Part shown: piece after piece, positions 46,731 through 57,888 of the stretch
Layout of the letters: each line of letters begins with the position of its first letter
Numbering within the stretch: the first letter of the stretch is position 1
Assembly: GCA_020055645.1 (NCBI GenBank)
Contig: CM034546.1
Span: 80,786,001-80,850,000, forward strand
DNA length: 64,000 nt
Origin: Tomocerus qinae
Taxonomy: Eukaryota > Arthropoda > Collembola > Entomobryomorpha > Tomoceridae
Direction of reading: 5' to 3'
Notes under the pieces: generated by a model
What the model saw: the letters and a program-made list of their open reading frames with translations, nothing else
Database searches by the model: none
Told to the model about the DNA's origin: nothing
Made by a program: the position numbers and the translations under genes

Positions 46731-46963
46731 TGTAGTGTATTTGTATCTGTCTCACATTAGTCCTAATGTTGTCTCACATAATACCATTACTCTATGTTAA
46801 TGTGTGTGCGCGGGGTGGTTTCGCACTCTTGTCTGCGTGTTGCCTTGCCGTAGTTGATTCTATTTCATGTCTGTAAATAATAATTACTTAATTCTAATTA
46901 AAGTACATAGTTTGTGCATAAGGTGAATAATAGTTGTCTCTTATTCCACCTTCATACACAACA
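46731..46963 (+). repeat. 3' LTR
   Basis: 233 bp, near-identical to the 5' LTR, followed by target copy CTTTT. Confidence 0.9.
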
Positions 46964-48644
46964 CTTTTAGCTTATTAATATGTACTTCATTACAATAAGA
47001 AATTTAACTCCTCAGGTGCTACGACCTGATGTTCCCATTGCTGATGGCAGAGGAAAGCACACAAACCATCGGAGAACAGATGAAAATACATTACGAAATG
47101 TACGAAACTACCTAAATAACTTACCTGCCAGGCAGAGCCATTACTCTCGACAAGGAAATCCTAACAAGAGATTTCTAGAGTCAAAAGAAAATATTAAGTC
47201 TTTGTACAACAATTTTACGGCGAGAAATCCAAATTCAAGACTCAAATATTGGCAATTTCGTAAAATTTTTAACTACGAAAACAACATAGGGTTCGGATAT
47301 CCAAGATCAGATGTTTGTGAAGATTGCGATGTGTTTCATGCCAGACTAACTTCAAGTTTAGCAAGCGGCAATAAAAATGAAGAATTTCAAATAAGACTAT
47401 CTCAAGAATTTCATTGGTCTGAAGCTAGAGCGTTTATAGATAGAATGGGAAGAAACGTCGTACAAGGATTTGACGCAAGTCATGGCATTTACTGTTTTGA
47501 CTATCAAAACAATTTGGCATTCCCCGTTACCAACACTGGAAAAGAATTTTTTTGAGACAAATGTGGCTGTTTAATTTTTGTATTCACGATTTAAATAATG
47601 GAGAGTCTTACATGTTTGTTTATCCTGAAAATTTTGCCAAGAAAGGGGCAAACGAAACAGTCTCATTTATAAAATATTTCGTCGATAGCATTGTACAGCC
47701 TGAAGTACGGAATCTTCATCTGTTCGCCGACAATAATTTTGGCCAGAACAAAAACCGTTACCTAATGACATTTTTGATATCTTTAGTACCAGAGAGATTT
47801 GACTCGATAAATCTTCACTTTCCCCTTCCTGGCCATTCTAGAATGCAATGCAATGCCGATTTCGCCATTATCGAAAAGAAAAAACGCAAAAACGATAAGA
47901 TATACTTTCCTATGGAATGGATAACATTAATTAGGCAAGCAAGACCAGTTAAACCATTCCGGGTGTTTTATGTTGAGAATCCACCTACGAACGACCTTCT
48001 TCCAGATGGAACACCAACTGTGCCCGTTTTTGACTTTAAAGCTGTACTTGATGACATCCTTCGACCTCCTCTACACATAAATAGCATAAGGAGGCTCCTA
48101 ATAGACAGTCAATTAAGAGTTACAATTAACACGGAAATTGAGAATGGAACATGGTCAAACTTTAACTTTCTGAAAAGAGGATTTGATTACAACGACTTAA
48201 AACTACGTATCCTTGCAGCGAGAAGAGCTTATAATGAATACCTTCCTCTACCGCTTCCAAAATATGAAAACGTCCAACATCTTTTAAGTACATTTCATCG
48301 CCACCCTGAAGATACATTTTATGAATCCATTGAACCCCAGGGAGAACACGCAATTACGTTGTCGATGTCATAAATGATTTTCCAGATCCAAACTTTGATA
48401 TTGCATTCTTAGAACACTAGAAAATGTCTCTTCCGATTTAGTTTTGAATTGTGTTCCGTTAATTATTTGGTAAAGCATTAAACAATTTGTATTACGAGCA
48501 CTGTCGAATAATACAGACACTTGTGGACATACCACATTACAAAGACACTAAAAAAACACGTGTTAATGCTATTCTTATTAGTGACCTTCGGGTGCTTAGT
48601 AATCAAGATGTTAGTTGCTTACTACATTAATAAACTCTATATTT

Positions 48645-48688
48645 GTTTGTTATTGAAATGTGTTTTTTTAGCACGCCCTTATTCAATT
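48645..48688 (-). repeat. Right terminal inverted repeat
   Basis: Reverse complement of 41643-41686 with one mismatch. Confidence 0.9.
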
Positions 48689-49004
48689 AAAGATTTCTCT
48701 GTCGTGGAGACAGAGTTGAAATTAAATTTTTTTATTTTCAACTTAATGTAAGTATATTCCTCTATAATTACTGGATTACAATGACTTTGATACGAAGTGC
48801 AATAAACCATTACAAACGGAAATGTGACAACATTGAAGTTTACCCTGACCTTTGACTGGCACTTGAGTACTGACAGCCATTGAACTATTTACTAATCACA
48901 TACCGTATTAATCGATTTAATTCCCCATATCGAAATAGTCCCCAAATGAAAAGAATTGTTTACCGTCGTGAGAGGTCCCAAAGATACTAACAGCTTCAAT
49001 ATCC
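48689..49004. other. Non-coding DNA
   Basis: Short stretch between two elements. I searched the minus strand here for lipase 5' exons and saw none. Confidence 0.4.
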
Positions 49005-51466
49005 CTTGCAGACAGAATTTATTTGATATAGGAAAGTAAAAAACCCGAGGTGTTCAAAAAACATTGCTAAGTACTTTTTTATGTCCACGTTAGGGATGTA
49101 AACTAACATCATTGGTCAAAAAAATTAATTTTTCTGTACTTCAGGGGCTATGTTAACAAACGCTTCCAAATCGGAATATGAAATAGCTCCAAAACTACTA
49201 CACCGATTTAGATGAAACTTGGACCAGATATTGGCCATTATCATATCTCGGGGTGTTTTTTGAATTTGTGAAAAATTCGCATTTCTTCCCTTTCAAAATT
49301 ACGAAATAAGTTTTGAAATAGGCGGTTTTTCATACAAGAAATTTTTTTATCAAAATTCTAATGGATTAAAATTAAAGCCCTTTATAAATTATGGTTAATG
49401 GGCAGAAATGGATTTTCGAAATTGTTGACCTCTACGAGATTTCAGAGGTCAAATTCCATTTTTCGTCGAAAAATGCCCTTGTAAGGTGTCGTTCGCAAGC
49501 TAAAGATATGGTAAAGGTCAAATAATTACATATTTTGGCAACCGAGGACTTCATAACGAGGTCAACGGTCGTTTTCGTCAAAAGTGAAATCTCTGATGCA
49601 AAAGCTATGCCGCCATGTAGTGCATCCGGCATTTGGGTACATACCAGCCATAGCCCATTTTTAACACAGGTATGTGCCTGCTCCAGTGCGTAGCTAATAC
49701 ATTGTAAAGTGTCTTTTGGATTTCTGAAGATATAGGCAAGTGTGTAAATTGGCTAAGACAGAAGTCATGAAGTTACAGTCTTACAGTGGACAACAATTGG
49801 TTGATGTCAAGATGTAAAACCTTAGTGCAATGTAAACAAGAATGAAGCCAGCGTCAAAAGCAGAAGACCTGTTCAAAATCAAGGCTTTTGCCTGTTAGCT
49901 TTGTCGGGCAGTGTACTCTCCGGCTACTATAGGTACTCTTTCACTACAGTCCTATTTTTCCGTCGACCACTCCACGACAGGAATCAAGTTATCCCCCATC
50001 CATTTCCCTAGTGCCAAACATTCACATTCGGATGGCTTCTGTGTAGCTTTTATTGACAGAATTTTCATCGACGCAGAAATAGAGTTATCGAAACTTGTGC
50101 CCCAGTTGTTGGCCATTTCCAGACTTAAACTTTTCATCGAAGGAACAACAAGACCATTTTAGATATCACGACGACGTTGATTACACGAAAAGGGGGATTA
50201 GATATCTTGCGGATACAGGCAGGCTTCGCGACCAACTATACGCATAATGCTGTCCTTCTCATCATTAGGGCCCATGCACATTATACACTTGGTTGCTTGA
50301 GGCACCCAGAGACTTAATACCAACTTAATTGGTACTCTTGGTCTTCACCGGGTAATGTCTTGCTGTAGCAGCGTCTGTTTGCAAAGCTGAGAAGTAGCAA
50401 AAATTGACAGGGCTTCCGCGTAGTCAGTCAGAGTTTGTTAATTTCATATCGGAGGTTTTCGTAGAATTTTGCTGAAAAGACTGTAACTGTAAGTCATCCG
50501 GAGTTTTGCTCTATTTGCATTTTGTGCAGTGTACTGTTCGGGGACAATTTAAAAATGTACAAGCTTGAAAAGTCCCCTTGGCACTACTTTTGCACTCCAG
50601 ATTCTCTACAGCTCCGGCTCCATGGAAATCCAGAGGAGTGAAACAGTAATGGGTGCATTTTGTGAGAATGAATTTTGTAAAAAAGATTTGTGAGAAGTCT
50701 TTTGCTTTCCTGAAGATTGAAGATATAGACACGTGTGTAAATTGGCAGGAAAACAAAAGACACTTTACAATGTATTAGCTACGCACTGGAGCAGGCACAA
50801 GCCTGTGTTAAAAATGGGCTATGGCTGGTATGTACCCAAATGCCGGATGCACTACTTGGCGGCATAGCTTTTGCATCAGAGATTTCAATTTTGACGAAAA
50901 CGACCGTTGACCTCTTTATGAAGTCCTCGGTTGCCAAAATATGTAATTATTTGGCCTTTACCATATCTTTAGCTTGCGAACGACACCTTACAAGGGCATT
51001 TTCGACGAAAAATGGAATTTGACCTCTGACATCTCGTAGAGGTCAACAATTTCGAAAATCCATTTCTGCCCATTAACCATAATTTATAAAGGGCTTTAAT
51101 TTTAATCCATTAGAATTTTGATAAAAAAATTTCTTGTATGAAAAACCGCCTATTTCAAAACTTATTTCGTAATTTTGAAAGGGAAGAAATGCGAATTTTT
51201 CACAAATTCAAAAAACACCCCGAGATATGGTAATGGCCAATATCTGGTCCAAGTTTCATCCAAATCGGTGTAGTAGTTTCGGAGCTATTTCATATTCCGA
51301 TTTGGAAGCGTTTGTTAACATAGCCCCTGAAGTACAGAAAAATTAATTTTTTTGACCAATGATGTTAGTTTACATCCCTAACGTGGACATAAAAAAGTAC
51401 TTAGCAATGTTTTCTGAACACCTCGGGTTTTTTACTTTCCTATATCAAATAAATTCTGTCTGCAAG
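49005..51466. mobile_element. Element with about 700-bp terminal inverted repeats
   Basis: Left arm 49005-49715 and right arm 50757-51466 are near-identical reverse complements (outer end CTTGCAGACAGAATTTATTT). The 1-kb centre has no recognisable protein; the longest ORF, 49911-50162, is not domain-like. Long arms and a short centre resemble foldback or MULE-type non-autonomous elements. No target duplication is obvious. Confidence 0.9.
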
Positions 51467-52609
51467 CTCTTAACATATACTGCTGGAGCCAAACCAATCA
51501 TAAGGCTAATTTTTTCATTATACTCTGGCCGCGATGACATAGCGATGTGAAATACTGGTCCATGTTGTAATAGTCACCTGGTAAACCTTTTTCAATTGCA
51601 AAAATTGGTTTAAGAATCGTAAATTGTAAAATTAAAAACACCGATATCCTTTAGATCCACATTGCTTTGCGATGCTTTTCTCCTTTTCAGTGTACCTTAG
51701 ATTTTTCCTAGTTTTGAAACGTCGTACTTGTGACATAATGATCTCCTTTAATCCAGAATGTTTCTCAAATATCGCTTCTAGTTTCTCTTCTAATGTTTTG
51801 GATTTCTTAATTCGTTTGTGTAGTTTCCATTTTGACTTTTGGCAGCTTTTTACGTTTCCGTAAAAAGTCTAACTTTGTTTTGTTTTCATAGTACAATTCT
51901 TAGTCGCTTTATTACGATGCATCAGAGCAGTATGTTGTTCTGTCATTCCACTATTGACCGTTTTCGGACTTTCTGAATCTTGAAACAACTGTTTTGGCCT
52001 GATGCTTCTACGAACCATAAATACATTTCATAAGTAATGGCTATTATTTTAGAATTATTAAAAGTTAATACTTCAGCGTGCAAACAAAATACAAAATTAA
52101 TATATACATAGTTTAATACTTCAATAATGCAGGCCTGGGAGAAATATTTTCGTTATTCGCCGACTGCTGAACCAGTGGCAATGACAGAGTTCGGGCGACT
52201 TGCGTTTTGGATTTTAACGTAATGGCTGCACAAATATTCACCATTGGAGCCAAGTATAGATGATTTGTTGACTTGGGTTGTAAAACTCTAGATTTATAGC
52301 ATAAATAAGTACTATAACTTTTGTGCTAATACACAATTTTTTTAAACCACATGCTAAAAGGGAAAAAGGTAATAGTAAAATGCTGAATATTTGTAGTATA
52401 TTGAATACCTATGAAATTCATGACCTGGGACATTTCCGGGAGATTTATTTGCTGATATTGTCAGTGGTGCAGGACATCCCAAAACAGTATTTCGCATGGC
52501 CATATCGCATGCTCTAGTTTTTACATTCGCATTTTTAATCGCAGACTAATGGTGTGGATTTATTTTTTATAGGGCAATGCTTTCTTCACCAATCGAATAT
52601 TACTTTTTT
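51467..52609. other. Non-coding DNA
   Basis: Nothing recognised on either strand; a lipase GHSxG exon was looked for and not found. Confidence 0.4.
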
Positions 52610-53292
52610 GATCTTTATGAAAATGTTGGTCTGATGATTTTTATAGTTAACATTAATGAAATTTGATTTTCTGTAGACTTTTATAGTCAATATTAATCAA
52701 TTTTGATTTTCGGTTGATTTTCATAGTCAACATTAATCAATTTTGACTTTCTGTTGATTTTTATAGTCAACATTAATCTACTTTGATTTTGTGTTGATTT
52801 TTATAATCAACATTAATCAATTTTGATATTCTGTTGATTTTCACTGTCAACATTAATTAATTTTGATTTTCTGTGATTTTCACTGTCAACATTAGTCAAT
52901 TTTGATTTTCGGTTGATTTTCACGGTCAACATTAATCAATTTTGATTTTCGGTTGATTTTCACTGTCAACATTAATCAATTTTAATTTTCTGTTGATTTT
53001 CATGGTCAACATTAATCAATTTTGATTTTCAGTTGATTTTCATTGTCAACAATCATCAATTTTGATTTTTTGTTGATGTTTCAAATGATATAGCTTCGTT
53101 TCCTTATGATATTAATGTCTGAAATTTTAATATGTTGTAGCTACATACATAAAGACTCAATTCTGAAAGTTTGATCAAAATCCGTACGCTCGGTTTTGTG
53201 TTACCTACTTGTGGGTACTTTTCGTTTATCAAAATGTGTACACGGTAACCTTTACTCAGGCGAGCTTCTGTTACGGCTTGCTGTAGGTTTTA
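52610..53292 (+). mobile_element. Type-1 minisatellite element, copy lacking its head
   Basis: About eleven diverged 40-bp units, then the segment with GATATAGCTTCGTTTCC and GATCAAAATCCGTACGCTCG (also at 16.68-16.78 kb), and the family tail CAGGCGAGCTTCTGTTACGG to 53292. Confidence 0.85.
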
Positions 53293-53547
53293 CATATATG
53301 GCGTACATATACAAACATCCGTACATAAAAACATTCCTATCACGTTTATATTATAGTCATGATGGAAAATCCAAAACTATATTCGCGTGATTCAGAAATA
53401 AATAACTAACTTCCAGTTGCAAATTATGGCAACACAAATGGGTTAAAAATATTTGGTATTTATTACTGAGTGGTTAGCGCTGTTAACCATTCTTATAATT
53501 TTCTGCATGCTAAGTAAGAACAATAAAAACATAATATTGACTATTAA

Positions 53548-53683
53548 TCAGTATTTCATAGCAAGCTCTATTATAGAATTGTGTAATACTTCATTTTCGA
53601 AACCCATAGTCCCCATGATTCCACTATGGTATTGTTTTAAGAAGAACGAGATTTGGAAGTTCCGAAGCTAGACGCATGATGTC
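53548..53683 (-). pseudogene. Dead copy of the acid lipase last exon
   Basis: After a good acceptor (TTTTTGAATTGTAG) the minus strand reads DIMRLASELPNLVLLKTIP, then a TAG stop in place of Leu, WNHGDYGF, and a frameshift before an ELAMKY end. It matches the last exon at 40252-40445 but keeps the ELPNL part that the other copy has lost. No further lipase exons were found around it. Confidence 0.8.
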
Positions 53684-54884
53684 CTACAATTCAAAAATAC
53701 AATAAATATAATCATTTCTTTCAAACAATAAAGCCCAAATAGTTATTTTCAATTATGTCCTGTCCTAATTTAAGTAATATTAAAAGACTCAAAAATAGAA
53801 TGAATTTTTGAAGCAGGACGATATTTGTCAACATTCAACAATTCATTATAATTCACGGTCTCTGGAAATTATTTACCCCATTTCAAATTTTCTCAGTTTC
53901 GAGCCGCAAATTTTTTTAATTTTCATAAAAATTTGGATGAGATTTCCCAAATATTCATCAAAATCGTTGGCAATTAATTACACAGCTATTCGGTAAAATT
54001 AAGCTACTGAAAATTCGGAAAATACAGCTGTGAACTAAATAAATGATACTGCATCTCTGCATCGGTCAGCAAGCACATATCCAGAGATTGGGTCAACGGG
54101 GGGCGCAACCAAAAATAATGTCACAAATGAGATATATTCGTACGAAGTGCGAAAAGTTTTGGCAATTTTTGGGGAAAATCTTTATACAAACCTATTCATC
54201 CCTCCTGTTCCACCCTACAAACCTTACATAATTTATCATAATCTAATCTAAGGTTGGGGCGGGTGAGGTGTCTCGCCCTAGGAAGGGGCCTTTTAACCTG
54301 GCCATTTGTAAACCGATATGACAATTTTGATTTATTTAGAACTCATACTGTATTTGCAGATCTGTTTGAGTACTGTTAGTATAGCCCCACTTCTTCCCTT
54401 TTATTCAATTATGAAATAAAATATGATCTGCAGATATTATTCATTTTATTATTTGTGAAAGCATCCCCAGTGACAATATTATGAGCCATTCAACTGAATT
54501 GAAAACAGTATACCAATAAAAAACCACCATTATTTCAAACTTTCGGAATAAGTTAAGTTCTACTTTGGAACGCTATAATGATTGGATAAGATTATTATTA
54601 TCTCTATACTTGGCATTTTTCAGTCATATATTATATTCATGTCCAAGGACGTATTTAGGGGGGGTCCTAGGGTGCTTAGCTTAAGCACCGGGTAAGGGTT
54701 TATGGGGCTGTAGAAAAAGTCATTTTGTCAGTTAAAAGAAGTCATTTTGTCATTAGTCCAAGGAGCGGTAAATAAAGTCTTTGGGGCAGTTTCAAAAAAA
54801 GTACAAAAGGCAGTAGAACGAGTAACAGCAGCAGCAATTTATGAAAACAAATTTATTTAGTCAAAATGAAATTAAATAATGAGA
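53684..54884. other. Non-coding DNA with a MITE remnant
   Basis: CAAGCACATATCCAGAGATT at 54070 and the following GGGGGGCGC resemble the left end of the CAAGCACGTATCC MITE family. A G-rich word at 54655 may be another remnant. No gene. Confidence 0.45.
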
Positions 54885-55265
54885 TTAAAACAAATATATT
54901 AAATGGCAAATAATTTGCTTACAGATATGATTCTTACGATAAAAAGGACATGTACAAGTTGAATTTATATAATTGTCAGCAACATGCCACATGGTAGTTT
55001 CCGATCCCAAAAAGTCCTCAAATTTTCTCCATTTCTCCCAAAGATTAGGATTCATGTACGCTGTAATCATCTCGTTTGTTACATCGTTAGTTAGTTTTCG
55101 TTTACATGGGCACTTTTTGTTGTCTTTGCAATAATAATAGATAACTTTTCCACCTTCATTGATATTTCGATAATGGACAGACCAGCTTTCCTTGATGTCC
55201 AGCGATGCTTCCTCTTCAGTTTTATACTTTTTTATGATAGTCCAACTTTGACTTGACTTTGACAT
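54885..55265 (-). CDS. MULE transposase-derived ORF, internally deleted (126 aa)
   Basis: Single-exon ORF. Residues 1-60 contain KYKTEEEASLDIKESW and YYYCKDNKKCPCKRKL, resembling the N-terminal zinc-type domain of Mutator-like transposases. Residues 75-126 (WEKWRKFEDFLGS...TCTCPFYRKNHICKQII) match the region around their C-terminal SWIM finger. The catalytic DDE core that normally lies between is absent, and the last SWIM ligand is Q instead of H (CKQ). So it is either a decayed deletion derivative or a small protein left from one. Its ATG is only 83 bp from the METTL16 ATG, in the opposite direction. Confidence 0.6.
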   Translation of the reverse strand: MSKSSQSWTIIKKYKTEEEASLDIKESWSVHYRNINEGGKVIYYYCKDNKKCPCKRKLTNDVTNEMITAYMNPNLWEKWRKFEDFLGSETTMWHVADNYINSTCTCPFYRKNHICKQIICHLIYLF

Positions 55266-55348
55266 TATATATTTATTTATTTATTATATGATTATTGGTT
55301 TGATTATTATTAAATATTAAAGTGTTTTAATTTCAACCTTAAAAAATC

Positions 55349-57849
55349 ATGCACGAAAGAAACACGTACAAAATCAAAAGGAATTTTGGCCTCTTGGGGC
55401 AAAAATATGATTTTTTGACTCCTTTCGTTCAGCAAGTTGTAAGTCAATATTATTGATTATTTGTTTCAAATTTTTTGTAGTACTTAAAACTTAAATTACT
55501 TTTGTAAGCAGCAATTTAAATTTAATGGAAGTTTATTTTTGACAACAGATTACATTATTATTTCAAACGAAGATAATTTTTTTTCTTTATTCATTATTCC
55601 CTTTTTATTGAATTTTTGCTGTTTTTAGCTTACTATACTTTTTAAGATTTGATTGCATTGCATTCGAATTGCAGGATGGAAAAGATGAATATTCAATCGA
55701 TTTTCAAGACTCAAAAGCACTTCGTGCATTAGCGAAAGCATTGTTATTAGATGATTTCGGATTAGATGTTGAATTCCCAGTTGAAGTATTGGTCCCAAGA
55801 ATACCTTCCAGGTTGGATTACATTTTATGGATTGAAGATTTAATTCATTGCTACGATTACACTAAAGATGAAGTTAAAGGAATCGATATTGGTATGTATA
55901 CACAATCCTATTATATTTTTGTGGTATATAAATCACTACCCTAGTAATCATAGTAATCAAGTACTCACTCATATATTAACCTGCAAGCTACTACCGATGG
56001 GTTCGGTATCCATGACAAAATTGACATTATTATTTGATGAAATTTTGATTGCCTTATGCCGTATCCTAAGTTACGTAACTGGGCATTGTTGTTATTCGGA
56101 TTATAATATTGAGAAACTAGAATAAATTACTGTCCCAAATAGAGGAATAAAGGCTTTCATATTTGAAAATTATGACGGAGTCGGGCCCAAGTGACATACT
56201 TATGCAGTACGTCAAATGGCGAATTTGGTCCTTTAGAATAGTTTCTACAACTACGTCTTATGACGTATTTGGTCTATTGTTACGACAATTTAATTCCGTC
56301 ATATGACGATTTTGGGCAATGAAAAGTGTTCGACTACATCATTTGACGGAGTTGGTAGCTTGCAGGTTAAAAGTAATATAAACTTATTTATTTTTAACCA
56401 CTTCTATCAAACTCACAGGTACCGGATCATCGGCTGTCTATGCTCTTCTCAGCGCTAGAAAAAATAATTGGAGTATGCTTGCAACCGAAGTAGAAGAAGA
56501 TGCTTTGAAATGGGCCGTTAAAAATGTAGATCGGAACAATCTTACTGATTTTATAAAAGGTGTGTACTTTCAAATATTTTAATTATTATAACTATTTCTT
56601 TACCATTGCAGCAGATTTAGCTATGAACAAATGATGAATGAAGAAATTGATCTAGGTTACTTATGCTAATTAATGACATTTATTAAAAGGTTTGGGTTTA
56701 AAAGATGTATAGCTAAATTGTGTAACAATCAAGTGTTACAGTAATTAAAAATTCTGCTTAGCATAAAATATTGACTTTTAGTGGTGAAGGCGACCAGCAA
56801 AACTGTTTTCGGCGGCCTTGACGTACATTTGAAAGATTCCAAGTACACATTTACAATGTGCAATCCTCCCTATTTTGCACTCGATGAAGTGATTGGGAAA
56901 AGAAGAAGCAGTCAGTGTCCTGGTCCGAGTGGTGCACAGATAGGCACCAAAAGTGAATTAAGTACTCATGGTGGCGAGGTTCAATTCATCGCAAAAATGA
57001 TAGAAGAATCGCAATTATACTCAAAAAATATTCTGTACTTACCAAATACATTAATTTTTCTGATAATCAATTTTCATAACATTTTCCTGTGTTTAATTGC
57101 ATTGTATTCACTTTAGTATATTCACATCCATGGTGGGGGTTCTCCGTCATCTGAAATATATAAAGGACCAGTTTTGGAAGCTGGGAATCTGCAACTTTCT
57201 GACTGAAACGATTGTATGTGGGAAAACTCACCGGTGGTTTATTGCTTGGTCTTTCGACAAAGATATTCTGTTGGTATCTAAAGAGCCAGATATCTCAAAC
57301 CGTATAGAAAATGTCCCGAGATGTATTGACTTGGAGTGCATGATTCTTGGATTCATAAACGAATTCTCTATTTCTGGAAAACTTGTTAACTGTATTGGTG
57401 GGAGAGTTATTCATTTAGTAGCATATGAAAATTTTTGGAGCAATCAGAGAAAACGAAGAAGAGAAAAGATGGGAAAGTCAAAAAGTTCCATATCTGAAGA
57501 ACCGCCAGCCAAGAATGGTAGAAATAGTTCCGCAAGTATTTCAAATAAAATAGCTCCTATTAATCAGAGAAGTAGTGATAACGGAACATTCGAATTGCCC
57601 ACTGAGGAGGTTCAGTCCAATGAAAGAAAGCCTTTAATTGATATGGTCATTAAAATTCTTCAACCAGTAGAAGCAAATGAAGCAGTTATCCAGTTGACGT
57701 TTCGAGGAGGAGACCTCAGGAAAGACGGTCTCCATCAACTAAATCAATTCTTAAAAAATCGTTACTCAGAAAAAGCTATATCTCTAAATGCAAGTTTAGG
57801 GCTAGTAGATCCTTTGTCAATAGAAATGCATCCCGTAACTAATTGTTAG
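55349..57849 (+). CDS. METTL16: METTL16, U6 snRNA / mRNA N6-adenosine methyltransferase, five exons, 447 aa
   Basis: CDS join(55349..55438, 55675..55891, 56419..56559, 56782..57034, 57117..57849); all phases agree (0,1,1,2). The N-terminus MHERNTYKIK...YDFLTPFVQQ matches the METTL16 RNA-binding start. Next come DFGLDVEFPVEVLVPRIPSR, the SAM-binding GIDIGTGSSAVYALL, LATEVEEDAL, and the catalytic motif NPPY at about residue 144 (NPPF in vertebrates). HGGEVQFIAKMI and HRWFIAWSF follow. After 290 come the KRRRE stretch and a C-terminal part resembling the vertebrate-conserved region (PLIDMVIKILQPVEANEAVIQL). METTL16 methylates A43 of U6 snRNA and MAT2A hairpins, in the nucleus. The exon 4 donor (CT|GTACTT) is weak. 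An ATTAAA lies at 57883. It is shorter than human METTL16 (562 aa), mainly in the linker. Confidence 0.92.
55980..56366. mobile_element. piggyBac-type MITE in METTL16 intron 2
   Basis: Ends CCTGCAAGCTACTACC and GTTGGTAGCTTGCAGG are inverted. Both sides are flanked by TTAA (55976-55979, 56367-56370), the piggyBac target. The interior has several TCATATGACG/CGTCATATGA words and no ORF. Confidence 0.85.
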
Positions 57850-57882
57850 TACACATAGAATTTACGATGGTAATTTAATTGT

Positions 57883-57888
57883 ATTAAA
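57883..57888 (+). promoter_or_regulatory. Candidate poly(A) signal of METTL16
   Basis: ATTAAA 34 nt after the stop codon; a common variant of AATAAA. Confidence 0.35.

Larger units (their letters stand above)
42450..46963 (+). mobile_element. Ty3/gypsy LTR retrotransposon, complete, inactivated
   Basis: Two LTRs, 42450-42688 and 46731-46963, start TGTAGTG and end ACACAAC(A). The 5-bp direct repeats CTTTT at 42445-42449 and 46964-46968 are the target duplication. A primer-site-like TGGCGCAGCCTGC follows the 5' LTR, and a purine tract GTGGGGAGGAG precedes the 3' LTR. The LTRs differ at only a handful of sites plus small indels, so insertion is fairly recent. Order of the coding part is gag, protease, RT, RNase H, integrase. 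Confidence 0.95.
41923..48373 (+). pseudogene. DUF7869-like putative transposase gene, intron-split, one frameshift
   Basis: Exon 1 is 41923-42010 (phase 1 out); exon 2 is 42116-42287, carrying the N-terminal CKHYCRNELNADEKQWIFEK cysteine motif; exon 3 runs to 48373. The exon 3 acceptor is uncertain: position 47000 fits the phase, 47016 has the better consensus. Exon 3 reads RQSHYSR, YPRSDVCEDCDVFHA (zinc-type cysteines), GFDASHGIYCFDYQ, FADNNFGQNKNRY and GHSRMQCNADFAIIEK, giving three acidic positions spaced like an RNase-H fold DDE/D nuclease. This is the layout of the DUF7869 family of animal proteins. A seven-T run at 47547-47553 shifts the frame just after GKEFF; the continuation in frame 2 is otherwise perfect (RQMWLFNFCIHDL), so either this copy is dead or one base is mis-called. 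The terminal inverted repeats support a transposase role. Confidence 0.7.
41643..48688 (+). mobile_element. DNA transposon with 44-bp terminal inverted repeats and DUF7869-like gene
   Basis: Left end 41643-41686 and right end 48645-48688 are reverse complements over 44 bases with a single mismatch (core AAGSGCGTGCTAAAAAAACA). Between them is one intron-containing transposase-like gene and, inside its intron, a complete LTR retrotransposon. Without that insertion the element would be about 2.5 kb. Target duplication is not evident, and the exact terminus may lie a few bases inward. It separates the lipase exons from any 5' exons. Confidence 0.85.

Noticed and set aside
49911-50162. ORFs in the centre of the 49.0-51.5 kb inverted-repeat element as a possible transposase
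   Set aside because: Neither strand gives recognisable transposase motifs, and the ORFs are short and overlapping.
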